Origin: Haplomitrium mnioides
Lineage: Eukaryota; Marchantiophyta; Haplomitriopsida; Calobryales
NCBI GenBank assembly: GCA_049999725.1
Contig: JBNGIS010016032.1
Span: 1 to 32,028, forward strand
DNA: 32,028 nucleotides
Direction of reading: 5' to 3'
The position numbers and the translations under genes are program-made. This document shows positions 28,021-32,028 of this stretch, one piece after another. Within the stretch, counting starts at the first letter, position 1. Every line of letters starts with the position of its first letter. The notes beneath the pieces were generated by a model. It was given only the letters and a program-made list of their open reading frames with translations, did no database searches and was not told the origin of the DNA.

Positions 28021-30463
28021 AACTAGCCTCATGATGTGACTTGATTGCACTTGCCCATACTTGAATTCTGAACATTTAAATTCTATACTAAAGCATGTTT
28101 CCTAACATTTCAAAATCTAATATTAATGAATTCATTCATATTCTACTATTGTTGTCGCAATTGTTACACAGTCGATGATAAGTTGATGTAGATCCACTGG
28201 AGTTGTTGATACGTTAATGTAGATCCAATTGAACTTCCTTTCCATGAATACTGTACTCTTGAAATCGCACAATTCCTGCCAATCTTCTGTCTTAACATGC
28301 TCGCTATGGAAGAAATTTGATTCACCCTCTAGGTTAATCAAAATACTGCCTAGATTTCATCTATTTGGAAATAGTGAGGAAAATATTTCCACACACCTCA
28401 GCCAAGTGGATCTTCCCTTATAACAAGGCATGCACCTTTCTTTTTCTCAGGGCAGTATTCCCTTGATTTCCTTCCTAGAGAGGCCTGAACTGTTCTTATT
28501 GGCAGGTATTTCTGATTTCACTGCAAATCTCAATAGCTACCCTCCTCTCAGAGCCGAGTAGTTGTACTACCACCACTCCGTTCAATAGTTTGATCATGAG
28601 TAACTCTGTGGCACCTAATTGGCATACCTGACCTGTTGGTTGAATTAAGGCCAGCCATTCCCCGTCTCCCCAAATTGTTCTTCGTCACACCCACCTACCT
28701 AGTTGTCCTCTTCTATTGTAATCCCCTACTCTCTTCCACTCGAGAAAATAGATCTTCTCTAGCCTTACTCAGTCCGAGTGTTTAGTCTACTGTCCATCCC
28801 CTACAGGTTTTTCCACCCACCAGCACAAACTCCAGCCATCCATTAAACTATTCAACTTCACCCAACTTTGACCTCTACTATGCTTTTCTCCCTTCCTCTA
28901 GTGATCTGCTCTTATCCAACTTCATTAGTCTGTTCCAATGATTTCAGTCTTGTGGCCCGCCCAAGCATACCTTCAACTCAACCACAAAATAGCTCTTTTT
29001 GTCCCTGTACTCATGTCTTTCACCCCCTCCAAACTTTCTTAGTGTTGTACATCATCTAGATTTCCTCGTTCCACCCATCTCTTGATCTTCCCCCAACCAT
29101 CACCTCATTGACTAACATAACCTTCCTTCCTACCCAACCATGTATAGATGAATCTCCATTACAATCCACTAGTACTACTTCACGACTCCTTCACATTAGC
29201 CACACTGTCATCTCTTGCCTACAGGTCCCTAACATCTCTAGCTTCCCATAGGATTCCCAGATAACATGATTAACACTCTGTAATTCAGCTACCTGCCTCG
29301 TCATCCGACCAATTTTTTACTCATTCCAATAGCATGTTTTCCCTTTCTTCATCACTATTGCCTTTTACTCCTCCAGAATTTAGACTTCACTCAGATTGTG
29401 TCCAACAATGTTGCCACCTCCAGTTCTTAACAATCTTGACTTCTACTAACACACTCAAATCTAGTGGCAATACCTCCCATGATTAAATCCACATCTCTAT
29501 AATTCCATGACCTCGCTACAGAAATGAAGAAATCCTCCTCTTCCTGGCTGCTTGATGAGAGCATATGTCACAAGGCCCTGCGGTTGCTTTGATGATGTTG
29601 AAGAGACTCCATCCTCAAAAGAGGGAAACATTGGGTTAGCAGTGATAGAGAAGGCTCTCTACATCGGAGCTGTATGGCCCTAGAAATCACCAATCAAAGA
29701 GAAATTTGTCTTCTTAACCTATACTTGGGTACAGTTGATGGCTCTCTCAATTCCATGCTTCTCTAACCAAACAAAGCTCCATCCTTATTACACAATACAA
29801 CACCAACTCTTTTCAAAAAGTAATTGTCGTGCCTTGTTCGTTTTTTTATTTTCATTATTTTCTACAGCAAGCAACCGCCGCAGTGATCTCCTCCCTGTGC
29901 ACACATTCAGCCCACCTATCCACCATGAACACTTGTATGCGTTGCCAGCCCCTATGTTTTTGGAGTCTTGCAGCCCCTTGCAATAATTCCACTAGGAAGG
30001 GAAGGAACAATTGCAAGGGATGCGGGAGACGGGGCTGCATCCCACCCTACGACTCTTTCTTGGATTAATTCTCCAGCACGACCCTTCACAAAGGACTCCT
30101 CCACCAACTCATCCTCATCCTCATTTGACTACCCCAAGAAACTCCTCCACGATGGCTTTTTCTTTGACAAAATACACACCGCAGCACATCAAGAAGGAGT
30201 CACAGCCAAGAGGGAAAAGGAAAACTAGAAGAGGGGCAACAGCCATGCGCTCCGCCACTGTGTTTTCCTTGGCTGCTTAGAGTAACTCGTCACCACCCTC
30301 CAGTGATCCTTGACTACATGCGAACCTCATGTGTGTGCGTGGTAGCGTTTAGTTGTCTTCCACTCCAGACATTTCTTCAATGGGTTTTCTCACTTCAAAA
30401 TAAAAAAACTTGCGGCTAATTTGTACAAGATTTTTTTTGGCCCAATCAGCAATGAAATATTCG

Positions 30464-30468
30464 CCCCC

Positions 30469-30499
<31 letters not shown>
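30464..30499 (+). repeat. 26-C run followed by 10 A
   Basis: A pure run of 26 C (30464-30489) is followed by 10 A (30490-30499). The opposite strand is a poly-G run able to form quadruplexes. Its exact length is likely unreliable because sequencing often errs in such runs. Confidence 0.9.
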
Positions 30500-30500
<1 letters not shown>

Positions 30501-30695
30501 AATCCAATCTTTCCACACTATTTTGTTTCCAAAAGGACTTGCTGCTCACCCAAAACGTCTACATTCACCAAAAAACCTCCTTGTTTCTCTCATGAGACCT
30601 GTATCATACTCAAAAATGTAGAAACAAGGGAGCAAGTGCAGCTGCCGGGTAGACGTACCCTAAACCAAGGCATGCCCAGAAAAAAAATACTTCTA

Positions 30696-30872
30696 TGTTA
30701 TAATATATAGATATATAACTAACTAACCTAAGATAAAGATCTAACTAGGATTAGATACTAGAGTGGTTATAACCACTTCCCATATATACAATGGATATAT
30801 GTATAAAAACACACATATGAATATATGAGAGAGTAGAGTTGGTGATATATATGTGCTACATGAATTATAACA
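30696..30872 (+). repeat. Copia C 5' LTR (about 177 bp)
   Basis: It starts TGTTATAATATATAG and ends GAATTATAACA, directly before the primer binding site. TG...CA ends and the TGTTATA start agree with the LTRs of A and B. There is no second copy in the window, so the start is inferred. Confidence 0.7.
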
Positions 30873-30886
30873 CATTATCAGCACGA
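30873..30886 (+). other. Copia C primer binding site
   Basis: CATTATCAGCACGA directly follows the LTR and corresponds to the sites of Copia A and B, with the TATCAG core of the initiator-Met tRNA site. Confidence 0.7.
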
Positions 30887-31597
30887 TATAGAATCTCGAA
30901 ATTTTTTTTTTAAATCCTTCTTTTTTGAATGAGCGCTAATAATTGAAGAAAGAAAGAAAAAAACATTTAATAATAATTTTCAACCGTTTTTTTTTACACG
31001 ATTAAACTCATAATCGATTAAGTTCATATATCGTTTTTTTTCTTTGGATATACAATTTTTTTTTATTTTCTTTAAGAATACATTTTATTTTCTTTAAGAA
31101 TAACAGGAGAAATTCAGCAAAAATTGCTATAGGTTTGATAGGCAGAAATTTATACACAATAGAAATTTCAAATTTTTTTATTTTTAATTATTGAAAGCTG
31201 GAGTACGAGACTTTTATATGAGGCGATGGAGTAACATATAGCCCACGCTTCAATGCTTCATTTATTATACATGCTGAAGGAGTAAGGAGAGCATGCGCTA
31301 CACTTCACTCACCAAACAAACATCAAGGACCATCCAGATAAAGTTTATCTAACCTACTCAACAAGAAGATTTAATTCTTATAACTAATAGAAAATACAAT
31401 CTATATCTAATTGAGCAGACATAAAAGCCCCTAATTGCTTTCATATTAAATCTGGGAATCTGCACAGAAAACTCCACAGAAACATGCACACATAACCAGA
31501 TGAACATTAATTAAAAAGAGAAAGCCTATAATCCACAAATCCATTACAGAGAAAACCTACAATACCAAAAACCAGAAGTTAGTTGAACTTTCACAAG
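30887..31597 (+). other. Copia C leader
   Basis: About 0.7 kb of AT-rich leader with T and A runs. The phrase ACATTTTATTTTCTTTAAGAATA is partly duplicated near 31060-31105. No coding frame is seen. It is much shorter than the 1.8-kb leader of Copia B. Confidence 0.6.
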
Positions 31598-32011
31598 ATG
31601 ACAACACTGGAAAAATTGCATTTTAAGGAACTGTCCATAGATGGACAGAATTACCTCTCATGGGGCCTCGATATGGAGGCACACCTCATCGCTAAAAACC
31701 TCCAGGAAACGATCCTTACTGACAATGGTCCAAGCCTGCAGGACAAAGCCAAAGCCTTAATAATGATAAGACATCATTTAATAGCAGAATCACTCAAATT
31801 GCAATATTTAAATGAGTACAATCACAGAATCCTATGGGACTCACTCAAAGACAGGTTTGACCATTTAAGAATTATCACCTTACCCTCTGCCCGCCACGAT
31901 TGGATTAACTTGAGGGTACAAGATCACAAAACCATAGCAGATTACTGTCAGCCAGCGATTTGGGGCACTAAGATGGAATTCGGGAAATCAGGAGTGGCAT
32001 TGGCACAATAG
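31598..32011 (+). pseudogene. Copia C gag, N-terminal part
   Basis: The ATG at 31598 matches the Copia B gag start (ATGACA in both). It reads MTTLEKLHFKELSIDGQNYL, SWGLDMEAHLIAKNLQETIL, KALIMIRHHLIAESLKLQYL, RILWDSLKDRFDHL and LPSARHDWINLRVQDH without a stop. After IADYC it continues QPAIWGTKME, which aligns with QLAICGHPMT of Copia B, so about ten residues are missing in frame. A TAG at 32009 ends the frame early. It is the best preserved gag in the window, though truncated. Confidence 0.8.
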
Positions 32012-32028
32012 CCCTTTGTAAGTGTAAA

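Larger units (their letters stand above)
27561..30690. other. Unassigned repeat-rich spacer
   Basis: No known protein family was recognised on either strand. The 69-codon minus frame 28341-28132 (with HVKTEDWQELCDFKSTVFME) is protein-like but has no match I can name. The part 28400-29560 is pyrimidine-rich on plus. Frames at 29735-30280 are Ser/Pro/Cys-rich and overlap each other. Short repeats are listed separately. Missing parts of Copia D may lie here, too decayed to see. Confidence 0.4.
30696..32028 (+). mobile_element. Copia C, 5' part, continues past the window
   Basis: A 5' LTR (30696-30872), primer binding site, 0.7-kb leader and gag start in plus orientation are present. Gag and primer binding site are of the same lineage as Copia A and B, but the LTR differs. 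The remainder lies to the right of the window. It is outside the nest. Confidence 0.8.

Noticed and set aside
28132-29560. Possible Gypsy element or pararetrovirus remnant
   Set aside because: No protease, RT, integrase or movement-protein motif could be found on either strand; the protein-like frame at 28341-28132 has no match I can name.
29829-30280. Cys-rich and Lys/Arg-rich frames on plus, possible small protein
   Set aside because: Two frames overlap, neither shows a known zinc-binding spacing or signal peptide, and no upstream promoter is apparent.

Overview
This window is nuclear DNA of a land plant, built almost entirely of decayed transposable elements. Ty1/Copia retrotransposons, plant-style introns and AT-rich spacers all point that way. 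The species cannot be told from the sequence, and I see no intact host gene. The most notable feature is an unusual DNA transposon of about 8 kb, split apart by later insertions.

The layout is a four-level nest. (1) The oldest layer is Copia element D on the minus strand. Its 3' LTR lies at 2885-3472 and its RT/RNase H remnant at about 26950-27560. (2) A DNA transposon (3733-11494 plus 26656-26941) is inserted in the last codons of D's RNase H. It has about 32-bp terminal inverted repeats and a plausible 8-bp target duplication. (3) Copia A (minus strand, LTRs 11495-11756 and 26386-26655) is inserted in the transposon. (4) Copia B (plus strand, LTRs 17586-17693 and 24934-25043) is inserted in Copia A. 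A 100-base assembly gap in a TA repeat (17266-17365) lies in the A layer. A fifth element, Copia C, begins at 30696 and runs off the right end.

The DNA transposon carries two divergent pseudogenes. On the minus strand (about 5659 down to 4860) is a transposase-like protein resembling the eukaryotic family I recall as DUF7869. On the plus strand (7242-10845) is a gene of about four exons. Its product joins a ParB/sulfiredoxin-like domain to an N4/N6-type DNA methyltransferase-like domain, a combination familiar from phages and prophages. The same transposon, in introns and spacers, contains about 14 copies of a palindrome with core CTATGCGCGCATAG, which I did not find elsewhere in the window. 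A transposon coding for a DNA-modifying ParB-methylase beside a dispersed parS-like palindrome is the best candidate for an undescribed system here.

A second oddity is in Copia B. Its reverse transcriptase is interrupted by 12 copies of a GGACCTTTAGTCC-type unit at 36-bp and then 48-bp spacing, both whole-codon lengths. Copia A has two copies of the same unit, also 36 bp apart, at the same place in RT.

The remaining stretches (1-2884 and 27561-30690) hold minisatellites, short repeats and homopolymers, but nothing recognised as a gene. Nearly all premature stops fit C-to-T or G-to-A change, as expected for long-methylated plant transposons.
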